Positions 16,605 through 25,206 of a DNA stretch of 64,000 nt are shown one piece after another. The notes under the pieces are model-generated. The model ran no database searches. It was not told the origin of the DNA and saw only the letters and a program-made list of their open reading frames with translations. Source of the stretch: Oceanisphaera marina (GTDB lineage Bacteria; Pseudomonadota; Gammaproteobacteria; Enterobacterales; Aeromonadaceae). The position numbers and the translations under genes were made by a program. Within the stretch, counting starts at the first letter, position 1. Each line of letters starts with the position of its first letter. The stretch spans positions 62,001 through 126,000 of the forward strand of contig NZ_BMKE01000001.1 in NCBI RefSeq assembly GCF_014643915.1. Reading direction: 5' to 3'.

Positions 16605-17999
16605 TTACGGCTGCGCGACGGGCTTTGCCATCAGATGATCGGCCACGGCCTGGTAGGCCGGCAGAGACGTGGGGTCGTTGGCACCATTGGCCGCCACCGG
16701 ATGCGAGGCAAAGCGCACCAGCACCATCTCGGCGGCGGGGTCGATATAAATGGTCTGGCCATGCACGCCGCGGGCGGCAAAGGCGCCATTGGCATTATGG
16801 GTCACCCACCACATGTTGCGATAAGACCAGCCTTTCAGTTTGTCGTATCCGGCTTTGGCAAAGGCGTCTTTGCTGCCGCCCTTGCGAATATCGTCGATGG
16901 CGGTGGCCGGTACTATCTGCTCACCCAGCCACTGCCCCCGGTTGCGGATCAACTCGCCAAAACGCGCCATGTCGCGCAACCCGGCACTCAGGCCGCCACC
17001 GGCAAACGGAATGCCCAGCTCATCCACCTGATAATAGGCGTCCTGCTCCATACCGATGCGCCGCCAGATTTTTTCCGACAGCAGTTCGGCCACCGACTGT
17101 CCGGTTGCACGCGAAATAATCCAGCCCAGGGCGTCGCTGTTAATGGTTTTATAACCAAAAGCCTGACCATGTTCGCCCTGCTTGTTCACCCGGGTTAAAT
17201 ACTCGAAATACCCCACTGGGCCGGTGTAATCGGCGGGCTTGGGCAAAGGATTGCCGGCAGCCGAGTATTCCCACACCTCGGCCTTGGGATCGGCATAATC
17301 TTCGCTGTATTGCAGCCCGGTGGTCATGTCCATCACCTGGCGCACGGTGGCATCGCCAAAGGCCGAGTCTTTCAGTTCGGGCACGTATTCCACGACTGCT
17401 TTGCTTGGATCCAGCGCGCCTTCGGCCACCAGCATCGCCGCCAGGGTACCGGTAAAGGATTTGGTCACCGACATGGCGGCGTGCTTGTTATCTTCTTTCA
17501 GGGAGCCAAAGTAGCGCTCATAGACCACTTCACCCTGGTGCAGAATAAGCATGCCGTCGGTGTAGTTATGCCACAGCGAGTCTGCAAAGCTCATCGGCTG
17601 CTTGCTGTTCCAGGGTAAAAATTGCAGGCTGTCGATCAGCGGATCCAGCCGGTATGCCAGCGGCTGTGGAGCCGCCAGGCCGCGTGATACGGCTACCGTG
17701 GGCAAGAACTGGCGCATGTGAGTAACGCTGTAACGCAGCGCCGGAAATTCAAAAAACGAGCCATCGGCCGCTTTCAGCCGTTTGTCGGGCGCGGGCGGAA
17801 AACCCTGCATCCAACCCATGTTATTGGGATCACTGTCTTGGGCCGACAGTGGCGTCGCTGTCGGTGCCGAGGTCTCTGCGGCCTGAGCCAGACCACCCGA
17901 GGTGAGCAGGGGCAGGCTGCACAGCAGGCCACAAAAAAACGTCCGATAGGATGAGAATGTGCCAAAACGCGTGCCGTGCAGATCAATAAACTCGCTCAT
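16605..17999 (-). CDS. Beta-lactamase-fold serine hydrolase (class C / 6-aminohexanoate-dimer hydrolase type)
   Basis: 464 residues with an N-terminal signal sequence (hydrophobic ~20-35, Ala-X-Ala-type site near AQAAE). The nucleophile motif is S177-V-T-K180 (AAMSVTKSFTG), and the second motif is the Y-x-N-like YKTINSDALGW. The overall length and LILHQGEVVYERYF fit the esterase/6-aminohexanoate-dimer hydrolase branch (COG1680) rather than a true antibiotic beta-lactamase. It probably cleaves an amide or ester bond in the periplasm. Ribosome site AGGAG sits 6 bases before ATG 17999. It has no operon partner. Confidence 0.85.
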   Translation of the reverse strand: MSEFIDLHGTRFGTFSSYRTFFCGLLCSLPLLTSGGLAQAAETSAPTATPLSAQDSDPNNMGWMQGFPPAPDKRLKAADGSFFEFPALRYSVTHMRQFLPTVAVSRGLAAPQPLAYRLDPLIDSLQFLPWNSKQPMSFADSLWHNYTDGMLILHQGEVVYERYFGSLKEDNKHAAMSVTKSFTGTLAAMLVAEGALDPSKAVVEYVPELKDSAFGDATVRQVMDMTTGLQYSEDYADPKAEVWEYSAAGNPLPKPADYTGPVGYFEYLTRVNKQGEHGQAFGYKTINSDALGWIISRATGQSVAELLSEKIWRRIGMEQDAYYQVDELGIPFAGGGLSAGLRDMARFGELIRNRGQWLGEQIVPATAIDDIRKGGSKDAFAKAGYDKLKGWSYRNMWWVTHNANGAFAARGVHGQTIYIDPAAEMVLVRFASHPVAANGANDPTSLPAYQAVADHLMAKPVAQP

Positions 18000-18131
18000 G
18001 AGGGCTCCTGTTTAGCGAATAAACAAACCATATCGATTCAGTGTAGTTACTTCCAGACGCTATATGGCGACTTATCAAGACCAATGGTTTGAGACCTATG
18101 AGCAGCTTACCTCATGATTCGGCGCATAAAA

Positions 18132-18164
18132 AAACGCATCCGCCCATTATGGGCGGATGCGTTT
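18132..18164 (-). terminator. Rho-independent terminator of the Ca2+/Na+ antiporter gene
   Basis: A strong 15-bp stem AAACGCATCCGCCCA/TGGGCGGATGCGTTT with a 3-base loop, followed on the minus strand by a T run. It lies 21 bp after the stop of the antiporter gene. Confidence 0.85.
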
Positions 18165-18184
18165 GATAACAAGGGTCTCGACGG

Positions 18185-19162
18185 TTATACCGCGCTGAGT
18201 ACGCCTTGTGCCAGCCAGCCGGTGTAGGCCAGGTAAATGGCGAGCAGCAAGCCCCCTTCAATGCGGTTGATGCGCGCCGGCCGCCCCCTGAAGCCGTACC
18301 CCAGCACAAACAACGACAGGGTCAGCCCTATCATCACCACAAAGTCACGGCTGATCACTTCGCTGGCCACGTCCAGAGGATGAATGACACCTGCCAGACC
18401 GACCACCGCCAGGGTGTTGAACAGGTTGGAGCCAATCACGTTACCGATGGCCAGGTCGTGCTGATTTTTACGAATCGCGGCAATGGAGGAAGCCAGCTCG
18501 GGCAGCGAGGTACCGATGGCGACTATGGTCAGGCCGATAATCAGATCACTGACGCCAAAGGCATGGGCAATATTCACCGCGCCCCATACCAGTATCCGGG
18601 AACTGACCACCAACAGCAGCAAACCGAATACCAGCCAGAAGATCGCCTGTTTGAGGGTCATCAGGTTTTCGTCCAGCTCTTTCACCTCTTCGCCGGTCAT
18701 GCTGTCTTTGCCGTCGTTCATGCCCTGTTTGATGCTCCAGGCCATTAACAGCACAAACACCACCAGCAGCACGATGGCATCGGTACGCGCCAGCATGCCG
18801 TTCCACAGCAATGCCAACGACAGCAAGGTGATCACCAGTAAAATGGGCAGCTCTTTACGCAGCACCTGAGAGTGTACGGAAATGGGGCTGATCAGCGCCG
18901 TTATCCCCAATATCAACCCGATATTAGCAATGTTAGAGCCATAGCCATTACCCAGCGCCAGCCCCGGGTTTCCCTCCATGGCGGAAATGACCGACACCAC
19001 AATTTCGGGCGCCGAGGTACCAAAACCCACAATCACCATACCAATCAGCAAAGGGGGCATGCCGGCATAACGGGCGGTGGCCGAAGCACCATCCACAAAA
19101 CGATCGGCACTCCATACCAGTACCGCCAGGCCGAGCACGATGGCCGCAATAGACATCAGCAT
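18185..19162 (-). CDS. Calcium/sodium antiporter, CaCA family (YrbG type)
   Basis: 325 residues, ~10 membrane segments, with the two inverted alpha-repeats that define the Ca2+:cation antiporters: GFGTSAPEIVVS...GNGYGSNIANIGLILG in the first half and AIGTSLPELASS...GNVIGSNLFNTLAVVG in the second. It exchanges cytosolic Ca2+ (or Na+) across the inner membrane. A charged loop (NDGKDSMTGEEVKELDEN) separates the halves. Monocistronic, with its own terminator. In E. coli yrbG heads the lpt/kdsD cluster, but that context is absent here, so it may be a second paralogue. Confidence 0.9.
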   Translation of the reverse strand: MLMSIAAIVLGLAVLVWSADRFVDGASATARYAGMPPLLIGMVIVGFGTSAPEIVVSVISAMEGNPGLALGNGYGSNIANIGLILGITALISPISVHSQVLRKELPILLVITLLSLALLWNGMLARTDAIVLLVVFVLLMAWSIKQGMNDGKDSMTGEEVKELDENLMTLKQAIFWLVFGLLLLVVSSRILVWGAVNIAHAFGVSDLIIGLTIVAIGTSLPELASSIAAIRKNQHDLAIGNVIGSNLFNTLAVVGLAGVIHPLDVASEVISRDFVVMIGLTLSLFVLGYGFRGRPARINRIEGGLLLAIYLAYTGWLAQGVLSAV

Positions 19163-19612
19163 ACAAAACCTCCTGTACTTGCCGGAGAGTCAGGAGTTAA
19201 TTTATTGATTTTTTTAAATAAAATAGCAGTGGACAGCATAATGACTCTTAAGGGCGGGACCTTTATACCAGAGCCGCCCTATTCCCCGCCCGGCGAATAA
19301 GGTTGGCTCAGGTCTCATCAATCCAACAGGACACCATCACCATAAGCTTGTGGCTTAGAGATTGTTGACGATGGTTTCGGCTGGCGCCGAACGATTACTC
19401 CCCCAAGAAGCGCACATTGTGCCAGCTTGCGCCGGGCAAGAAAAGGCCTTGCAGCTGGCGATTGATGCGAAGGCAGGAGTCCAGTGCAGATAGACTATTA
19501 CCCGAATACAGAAGGTACGCCGCAGAGCGCATAGCTCACCTTCGCGAAGGTGACCAGTACCAGGTGCCATGAACAATGAATACAACACAAAGCGACACCA
19601 TGTACTTTGTTA
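19163..19612. other. Intergenic region, no gene seen
   Basis: 450 bp. It holds a short palindrome (CTCACCTTCGCGAAGGTGA near 19541-19559) and sequence that translates to Pro/Ala/Cys-rich nonsense typical of decayed intergenic repeats. I found no RNA gene, promoter or ribosome-site-supported frame. Confidence 0.5.
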
Positions 19613-20104
19613 TCAAGCGGTCAGCAGGTGATAACCTCCGGTAATACCGTCCACCAGTACTTCCAGTTCAATATCCTCCTTGCCATAAGTACCGGCCACT
19701 ACCCACAGCGGCTTGAATACACGGTTCTGCTCGGTAATGACGGGTTTCACATATTGCAAAGTACGTTTTTTATGCACCACCGCATGGGCACTGTAACGCA
19801 AGGCTCGAAGGGCTGCAGCCGACATGGCCATAGCACTTTCCACTACCTTGTCTTCTACCGCCAAACGTTCGATTCTCAGTGGATCGCAGGTGGCGGCCAC
19901 GCCATCGCAAAGATTAACCAGACACTGTAACTTGATTTGCTGCTGACGCCACAAAGTGCGCAAGCTGCAATCCACCTGAAACCACGCATAGGGAAACCAG
20001 ACCGGATCACACCGGTTCACTCTAAAATCACCAGGCCATTGCTCTACCAGAGCTGTGGCATCTTCCCTGGAAAGACGCCGGCTAATTGTCTGTATTGTCT
20101 GCAT
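19613..20104 (-). CDS. Hypothetical protein at the end of the symporter operon
   Basis: 163 residues starting MQTIQTISRRLSREDATALV. No membrane segment or signal peptide, and soluble composition. The stretch HAVVHKKRTLQYVKPVITEQNRVFKPLWVVAG and YGKEDIELEVLVDGITGGYHLL look like ordered beta structure. The gene starts 53 bp after the symporter on the same strand, so it is probably co-transcribed. I do not recognise a family. Its job may be linked to uptake or use of the symporter substrate. Confidence 0.7.
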   Translation of the reverse strand: MQTIQTISRRLSREDATALVEQWPGDFRVNRCDPVWFPYAWFQVDCSLRTLWRQQQIKLQCLVNLCDGVAATCDPLRIERLAVEDKVVESAMAMSAAALRALRYSAHAVVHKKRTLQYVKPVITEQNRVFKPLWVVAGTYGKEDIELEVLVDGITGGYHLLTA

Positions 20105-20157
20105 ATTCTACCTCGTAGAAAAGGCGGATATCATCCGCCCCTAGCTTTACTCTGTAG

Positions 20158-21705
20158 TCAGGCCGGACGCAGCTGCTTGGCTTCGCCAGACAGAGAGAAG
20201 TCCTGCTTATTCAACAGATGAGCCGGCAATGCCCGCAGGCTCGCACTTTCATCCATGGCTTCCAGAATGTAATCCGGCACCGGGTAGCGCTGCTGGGTCA
20301 GCAGACTGACCGATACCATGCTGACGCAGGAGCAGACCACACCTACCAGCATCGGATGCAGACCAGTACTGGCGCTCATATCCAGTAGCTCCCACAGGAA
20401 GGAGCTTCCCGCCCCCATCAGCATGGAGGCAATGGCACCCGGGGTGTTGGCTTTTTTCCACCAGACTGCCGCCACATAAGCCGGCAAAAAGGCACTGCCC
20501 AATACTGTGGTAGTGAAGATCACTATGGTGAAGATTCCAGGGGGTTGGAGCAGAGCAATAGCATAACCACAGGTTCCCATAACCAGCACGATGAGGCGCG
20601 ATACCCACACCATTTGTCGTTCACTCATATCCGGGTTGATGAACCGCTGATAGATGTCTCGGGAGGCAATGGATCCGGTCTGCAGCAGCAGCGAGTCGGC
20701 GGTGGACATAATGGCTGCCATGATGGCCGCCATCACAATCCCCACCACAGCCGGGGGCAGCAGCGCTTCAGCGGTCGCAAAGATTGCCATTTCAGGATCG
20801 GCGATATTAGGCACGATAAGAATGGCCAGCAAGCCAATAAAGTAAGGCGCGGTCACAAACATAAGATTCCAGATCGTGGAATAGACGCCAGCCTTGCGAG
20901 CGGTCAGCGGGCTGCTCATCGCCATGTGCCGAGTCACCACATGAGGCCAGCCCATATAGCCAATGGAAAACACAAAGAAGGCACCCACAACAATACCCCA
21001 CTGGCCTTCGTTTTCTAGGCCCCTTCCCCAGATGGATAGCAAGGTCGGATCCAGTTCAGCCAGAGCTGCGTGAGCCGCCACAGGTCCACCGACATGATCC
21101 AGTGCGGCGAACAGCACCCACATAACGCCCACCACCATGATCAGGGCCTGTACCAGATCCGTATAGGCAACCGCCGCATAGCCACCCATGAAGGTGTACA
21201 TGATAATCACCGCCACCGCGATCAATAGTGACCAGGCATAAGGGAGACCGGTGACCATTTCCAGCCCCTTGCCACCGGCAATAAACTGCGCCAGTACGTA
21301 GAAAAACAACAGGAACACCGACAGGCTGGCTCCTATCATGCGAACCCAGCGGGAGGGATAACGTTTTTCCAAGTATTCGATTGAGGTTAGCGCCCCCAGC
21401 AACTGGGACAGCTTGCGCATGCGTCGCCCAATCACGGACAAGTTAAGTACTCCACCGCCAATATCCCCGGCTGCAAACCAGTAGCTCCAATATCCCTGGG
21501 TATAACTAAGAGAGCCGGCCCCGAGAAACATGTAGCCGCTCATGGAAGTAGACTGCAACGTCAGTGCGGTCACCAAAGGACCGACCTGACGCCCACCCAG
21601 CATATACTCCTCCAGGTTGCTACCAGCTCCTCGGCGCATGGCCCAGAGACCGATCATCAGCATTGATGAAAAATACAACAACAAAAAGACAATGGTGCTA
21701 CTCAT
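20158..21705 (-). CDS. Sodium:solute symporter (SSS family)
   Basis: 515 residues from ATG 21705, which has GGGGAG 8-10 bases upstream and overlaps the 3' end of the small upstream gene by 8 bp; the frame's upstream extension is the small gene's sequence. There are about 13 membrane helices, with SSS signatures [30 protein letters not shown] in helix 1 and the MSTADSLLLQTGSIASRDIYQRF region. It resembles the PanF/PutP branch. Next to an omega-aminotransferase and methylmalonate-semialdehyde dehydrogenase, the substrate may be beta-alanine or a related amino or organic acid. Substrate choice is inference from context. Confidence 0.86.
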   Translation of the reverse strand: MSSTIVFLLLYFSSMLMIGLWAMRRGAGSNLEEYMLGGRQVGPLVTALTLQSTSMSGYMFLGAGSLSYTQGYWSYWFAAGDIGGGVLNLSVIGRRMRKLSQLLGALTSIEYLEKRYPSRWVRMIGASLSVFLLFFYVLAQFIAGGKGLEMVTGLPYAWSLLIAVAVIIMYTFMGGYAAVAYTDLVQALIMVVGVMWVLFAALDHVGGPVAAHAALAELDPTLLSIWGRGLENEGQWGIVVGAFFVFSIGYMGWPHVVTRHMAMSSPLTARKAGVYSTIWNLMFVTAPYFIGLLAILIVPNIADPEMAIFATAEALLPPAVVGIVMAAIMAAIMSTADSLLLQTGSIASRDIYQRFINPDMSERQMVWVSRLIVLVMGTCGYAIALLQPPGIFTIVIFTTTVLGSAFLPAYVAAVWWKKANTPGAIASMLMGAGSSFLWELLDMSASTGLHPMLVGVVCSCVSMVSVSLLTQQRYPVPDYILEAMDESASLRALPAHLLNKQDFSLSGEAKQLRPA

Positions 21706-21841
21706 GATCATTTCTCCCCTTTTCTTGTTGCTCATCTTTCCAATGGCGGCTGACCCACATAAAGCCCAGGGTATAAAGTACCCAAAATAGAGGAATGCCA
21801 AAGACCATTAGTGCGGTGGCGGTTGGTAAGCCTAACGTCAT
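21698..21841 (-). CDS. Small symporter accessory membrane protein (47 aa)
   Basis: A 47-residue frame starting at ATG 21841 with a perfect AGGAGG six bases upstream. The protein begins MTLGLPTATALMVFGIPLFW, has a single membrane helix (~9-31), and ends in a charged cytoplasmic tail (HWKDEQQEKGRNDHE). Its stop overlaps the start of the SSS symporter by 8 bp, so the two are translationally coupled. Small single-helix partners encoded just before SSS transporters are known (YhdT before PanF in E. coli, longer). It is likely needed for stability or function of the symporter. Confidence 0.75.
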   Translation of the reverse strand: MTLGLPTATALMVFGIPLFWVLYTLGFMWVSRHWKDEQQEKGRNDHE

Positions 21842-21945
21842 AAAAAACCTCCTGTTTATTACTCAGTTATTATGCCGAATATCCTTTCGTCTAAACGCTC
21901 GCACAAACAAAGAGTGCGCCACCTGACGCACAGATACTTCATCAG

Positions 21946-21976
21946 AAAAAATAAAGGCCGCCTGCAAGGGCGACCT
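21946..21976 (-). terminator. Probable terminator after mmsA
   Basis: On the minus strand AGGTCGCCC and GGCGGCCT pair (one G-T) around a short loop, followed by TTTATTTTTT. It lies 10 bp after the mmsA stop, upstream of the symporter genes, so it may partly insulate the two transcription units. Confidence 0.65.
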
Positions 21977-21985
21977 AAAAATGGG

Positions 21986-23476
21986 TTACATACTCGGAAA
22001 GGCAAAATCCGAAGCCTGGTGGCTGGCGCGTTCCGGCCAGCGCTGGGTGATGGTCTTGCGCCGGGTATAGAAACGCACCGAGTCGGGGCCATAGGCCGCC
22101 AGGTCACCAAACAGCGAGCGTTTCCAGCCGCCAAAGCTGTGGTAAGACACGGGCACAGGCAGCGGCACATTGATGCCGACCATGCCCACTTCTATTTCGT
22201 CGCCAAACATCCGGGAGGCTTCGCCGTCGCGGGTGAAAATGCAGGTACCGTTGCCGTATTCGTGGGCATTGATAAGCTCGATAGCGGCTTCCAGGCTGTC
22301 GACCCGTACAACGCACAGCACGGGGCCAAAAATCTCTTCCTGGTAGATGCTCATCTCGGGAGTCACCCGGTCGAACAGGCAGCCACCGAGAAAGTAGCCT
22401 CCTTCATGGCCGGGCACTGTCAGACCGCGGCCGTCCACGGTAAGCGCCGCACCCTGCTCTACCCCGGCACTGATGTAGCCTTCAATTTTGGCCAGGTGCT
22501 CTTTGCTGATAACGGGGCCCATGTCCTGGCCACTTTGGGTACCGGGGCCGATTTTAAGGGCGCGGATCTGCGGCTCCAGCCTGGCGATCAACGCATCGGC
22601 CACCGCATCCCCTACGCACACCGCCACCGATATGGCCATACAACGCTCGCCGCAAGAGCCATAGGCGGCGCCCATCAGGGCATTGGCGGCACTATCAAGA
22701 TCCGCATCCGGCATCAGCACCGCATGGTTTTTGGCGCCTCCCAGTGCCTGAACCCGCTTGCCGTTGGCGGTGCCCTGGGCGTAGATATATTCCGCCACCG
22801 GGGTAGAGCCAACGAAGCTGATGGCCTTGACGTCTTTGTGGGTCAGCAAGGCATCGACCACCGTCTTGTTGCCGTGCACAACGCCAATCACTCCCTTTGG
22901 CAGGCCGGCCTCTTCCAGCAATTGGGCGATCAATAACGAAGAGCCGGGATCTTTTTCCGACGGCTTGAGAATAAAGCAGTTACCACAGGCGATAGCCATG
23001 GGCAGCATCCAGAGCGGCACCATGGCCGGAAAGTTGAACGGTGTGATGCCGGCCACCACGCCCAGCGGCTGAAAATCGGACCAGGCATCGATATTGGGGC
23101 CCACGTTTCGGGTGTAGTCACCTTTCAGCAGCTCGGGCACGCCACAGGCGTATTCCACGTTTTCGATACCCCGTTGCAGCTCACCTCGGGCATCTTCCAG
23201 CGTCTTGCCGTGCTCTTCGCTGATCAACGCGCAGATATCATCGGCTCGGTCTTCCAGCAACTGCTTGAAGCGGAACATCACCCGCGCACGTTTAGCCGGT
23301 GGCGTGTCACGCCAGGCCGGAAACGCCGCCCTGGCAACGGCGACCGCCTCGGTAACCTGGCTTTCGTCGCCCATGGATAGCTGACTGCACACCTGGCCGG
23401 TAGACGGGTTATAGACGTCCAGGGTGGTGGTGCTGTGGTGGCGCTCGCCATTGATCAGGTGTGGAATAATGTTCAT
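21986..23476 (-). CDS. mmsA: CoA-acylating methylmalonate-semialdehyde dehydrogenase
   Basis: 496 residues, the usual MmsA/IolA length. Signatures are ITPFNFPAMVPLWM (145-158), the NAD-binding FVGSTPVAEYIY (221-232), the ALGGAKNHAVLMPDAD region, and the catalytic cysteine in GERCMA (C279). The enzyme converts methylmalonate or malonate semialdehyde plus CoA to propionyl-CoA or acetyl-CoA. It follows the aminotransferase gene with an 81-bp gap on the same strand. Together they would turn beta-alanine (or 3-aminoisobutyrate) into acetyl-CoA (or propionyl-CoA). Valine catabolism is an alternative role. Confidence 0.93.
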   Translation of the reverse strand: MNIIPHLINGERHHSTTTLDVYNPSTGQVCSQLSMGDESQVTEAVAVARAAFPAWRDTPPAKRARVMFRFKQLLEDRADDICALISEEHGKTLEDARGELQRGIENVEYACGVPELLKGDYTRNVGPNIDAWSDFQPLGVVAGITPFNFPAMVPLWMLPMAIACGNCFILKPSEKDPGSSLLIAQLLEEAGLPKGVIGVVHGNKTVVDALLTHKDVKAISFVGSTPVAEYIYAQGTANGKRVQALGGAKNHAVLMPDADLDSAANALMGAAYGSCGERCMAISVAVCVGDAVADALIARLEPQIRALKIGPGTQSGQDMGPVISKEHLAKIEGYISAGVEQGAALTVDGRGLTVPGHEGGYFLGGCLFDRVTPEMSIYQEEIFGPVLCVVRVDSLEAAIELINAHEYGNGTCIFTRDGEASRMFGDEIEVGMVGINVPLPVPVSYHSFGGWKRSLFGDLAAYGPDSVRFYTRRKTITQRWPERASHQASDFAFPSM

Positions 23477-23557
23477 TTAGTGATCCTTGTGTTTGTTAAT
23501 CTTGAAAAGTATTTGGTCTCAAGCTCGAATAGTTTCCGGTGACTCCGACACTTACCG

Positions 23558-24910
23558 CTATGACTGGGCCTTCAGGGTACGGTGCACCGCATTGAACAGC
23601 TGCTCCAGCTCGTCCGGTGTCGAAATAAAAGGCGGTCCAAACTGCAGGGTATCGCCGCCAAAGCGCACGTAGTACCCCTGCTGCCACAGGCTGAGGGCCA
23701 GCTCCATCGGACGGCGAGCCGGCTCTCCGGGATACGGCGCCAGCTGCACCGCTCCGGCCAGACCACAGTTGCGGATGTCCACCACATGAGGCAGTCCCTT
23801 CAGACGGTGAATTTGCTCCTCAAACACCGGCATTAATGTGCGTACCTGACCCGGCATATCTTCATCAACCAGCACATCGAGGGATGCCATGGCCGCGGCA
23901 CAGGCCACCGGATGGCCGGAATAGGTATAGCCATGGGGAAACTCCACCATGTAATCCGGACCGGGCTGATCCATAAAGGCCTGATAGATATGATCCTTCG
24001 CGATCACCGCCCCCATGGGGATCACGCCGTTGGTCAGCTGCTTGGCCAGGTTCATGATGTCGGGCACCACGCCAAAGGCCTCGGCACCAAACATGGCGCC
24101 CATCCGTCCCAGGCCGGTGATCACCTCGTCGAAAATCAGCAGAATATCGTGCTGATCGCACAATTCGCGCAGCCGCTGCAGGTAGCCCAACGGCGGTACT
24201 ATGACCCCGGCCGACCCCGCCATGGGCTCGACGATCACGGCGGCAATGTTGGAGGCGTCGTGCAGCTCAATCATCTGCAACAAATGATCCGCCAGCTCGA
24301 CACCGTACTCGGGTTGTCCCTTGCTGAAGGCATTTTCTGCCAGCAGGGTATGGGGCAGATGGTCCGCATCCAGAAGCTGGCCGTAGTGCTTGCGGTTGCC
24401 GCCAATGCCCCCCAGGCTGGTGCCCCCCATGTTCACCCCGTGGTAGCCTCGGGCCCGACCGATCAGTTTGGTCTTTTCCGGCTTGCCTTTGGCGCGCCAA
24501 AAGGCTCGCGCCATTTTCAGCGAGGTGTCGGTACACTCGGAGCCGGAGTTGGTGAAAAACACCCGGTTCAGATCTGCCGGCGCCAACCTGGCCAGCCGCT
24601 CGGCCAGCTCGAAAGCCAACGGATGCCCCATTTGAAAACCAGGAGCAAAATCCAGGATATTCAATTGATGCGTAATGGCCTCGTTGATTTTAGGGTGTTT
24701 GTGCCCCAGCCCCGTACACCAAAGGCCAGAGAGACTATCGAACAGCTTGTTGCCCCGGGTATCGGTAAACCAGGCTCCCTCGGCCTCGGCAATCAGCCGG
24801 GGAGCCGCCTTAAAGGCCCTGTTACCGGAAAATGGCATCCAGAAGGCGTCCAGATTCAACTGCTGGGCTTTGGCCTCTGCGGTTCGTTGCGTGTCAATCA
24901 TGGTGTTCAT
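23558..24910 (-). CDS. Omega-amino acid:pyruvate aminotransferase (beta-alanine type)
   Basis: 450 residues of class III PLP aminotransferases. ATG 24910 is preferred, with AAGGAG 5 bases upstream. Key features are the substrate-binding FWMPFSGNRAFK, TNSGSECTDTSLKMARAFWR, LIFDEVITGLGR (PLP-binding Asp261) and the Schiff-base Lys290 in LAKQLTNGVIPMGAV. The pattern follows bacterial beta-alanine:pyruvate aminotransferases, which give malonate semialdehyde and alanine. The neighbouring mmsA would process that product. The divergent LysR gene and an inverted repeat in between suggest substrate-induced control. Exact amine specificity (beta-alanine, GABA, taurine) cannot be read from sequence alone. 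Confidence 0.9.
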   Translation of the reverse strand: MNTMIDTQRTAEAKAQQLNLDAFWMPFSGNRAFKAAPRLIAEAEGAWFTDTRGNKLFDSLSGLWCTGLGHKHPKINEAITHQLNILDFAPGFQMGHPLAFELAERLARLAPADLNRVFFTNSGSECTDTSLKMARAFWRAKGKPEKTKLIGRARGYHGVNMGGTSLGGIGGNRKHYGQLLDADHLPHTLLAENAFSKGQPEYGVELADHLLQMIELHDASNIAAVIVEPMAGSAGVIVPPLGYLQRLRELCDQHDILLIFDEVITGLGRMGAMFGAEAFGVVPDIMNLAKQLTNGVIPMGAVIAKDHIYQAFMDQPGPDYMVEFPHGYTYSGHPVACAAAMASLDVLVDEDMPGQVRTLMPVFEEQIHRLKGLPHVVDIRNCGLAGAVQLAPYPGEPARRPMELALSLWQQGYYVRFGGDTLQFGPPFISTPDELEQLFNAVHRTLKAQS

Positions 24911-24991
24911 CACAACTCCTTGTCATGTTCAGTCGCCTCACCGGCGTCACTAGATGACTGAAGCATGCTGCACGTTACATAAATGTTAAAT

Positions 24992-25024
24992 GTAAACTTT
25001 ATGAACTTCAGTTCACTGTTTACT
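24992..25024. promoter_or_regulatory. Nested inverted repeat, probable LysR-regulator operator
   Basis: Two nested half-site pairs lie between the divergent aminotransferase and LysR genes: inner TGAACT-tc-AGTTCA (25002-25015) and outer GTAAAC (24992-24997) with GTTTAC (25019-25024). Dyad symmetry in the divergent promoter region is what LysR-type regulators bind. The link to this regulator is inferred from position. Confidence 0.55.
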
Positions 25025-25105
25025 TAACTTTACCCTGGCGTTATAAAATGGGAGGCAACAAAGCCGCAAGCTGGAAGCGGTCAGTTAAAGATAAACACCG
25101 TCTTT

Positions 25106-25173
25106 TGTAGCCGGCGCTTCAGTTGTCGGGACTGCGGAGCAGGGTGGTCTTAATAACATCCCGCCGAGACGGA
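25106..25173. repeat. Family A repeat, left two thirds
   Basis: TGTAGCCGGCGCTTCAGTTG to ATCCCGCCGAGACGGA matches complete copies but lacks the right end. The 25 bp before it (TCAGTTAAAGATAAACACCG...) match those before the copy at 29087, so the element may extend further left than TGTAG. It sits 33 bp upstream of the LysR gene start. Confidence 0.7.
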
Positions 25174-25206
25174 AATACCAGAGTCGGTTGAATAAAGGAG
25201 TACATA

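Noticed and set aside
16605-17999. Antibiotic-resistance AmpC beta-lactamase
   Set aside because: The protein has the SxxK and a Y-x-N-like motif, but its length and flanking sequence fit the COG1680 esterase/amidase group, so resistance is not claimed.
19355-19588. Possible 77-aa gene on the minus strand
   Set aside because: The translation is Cys/Ala/Pro-rich and has the look of decayed intergenic repeats, with no ribosome site.
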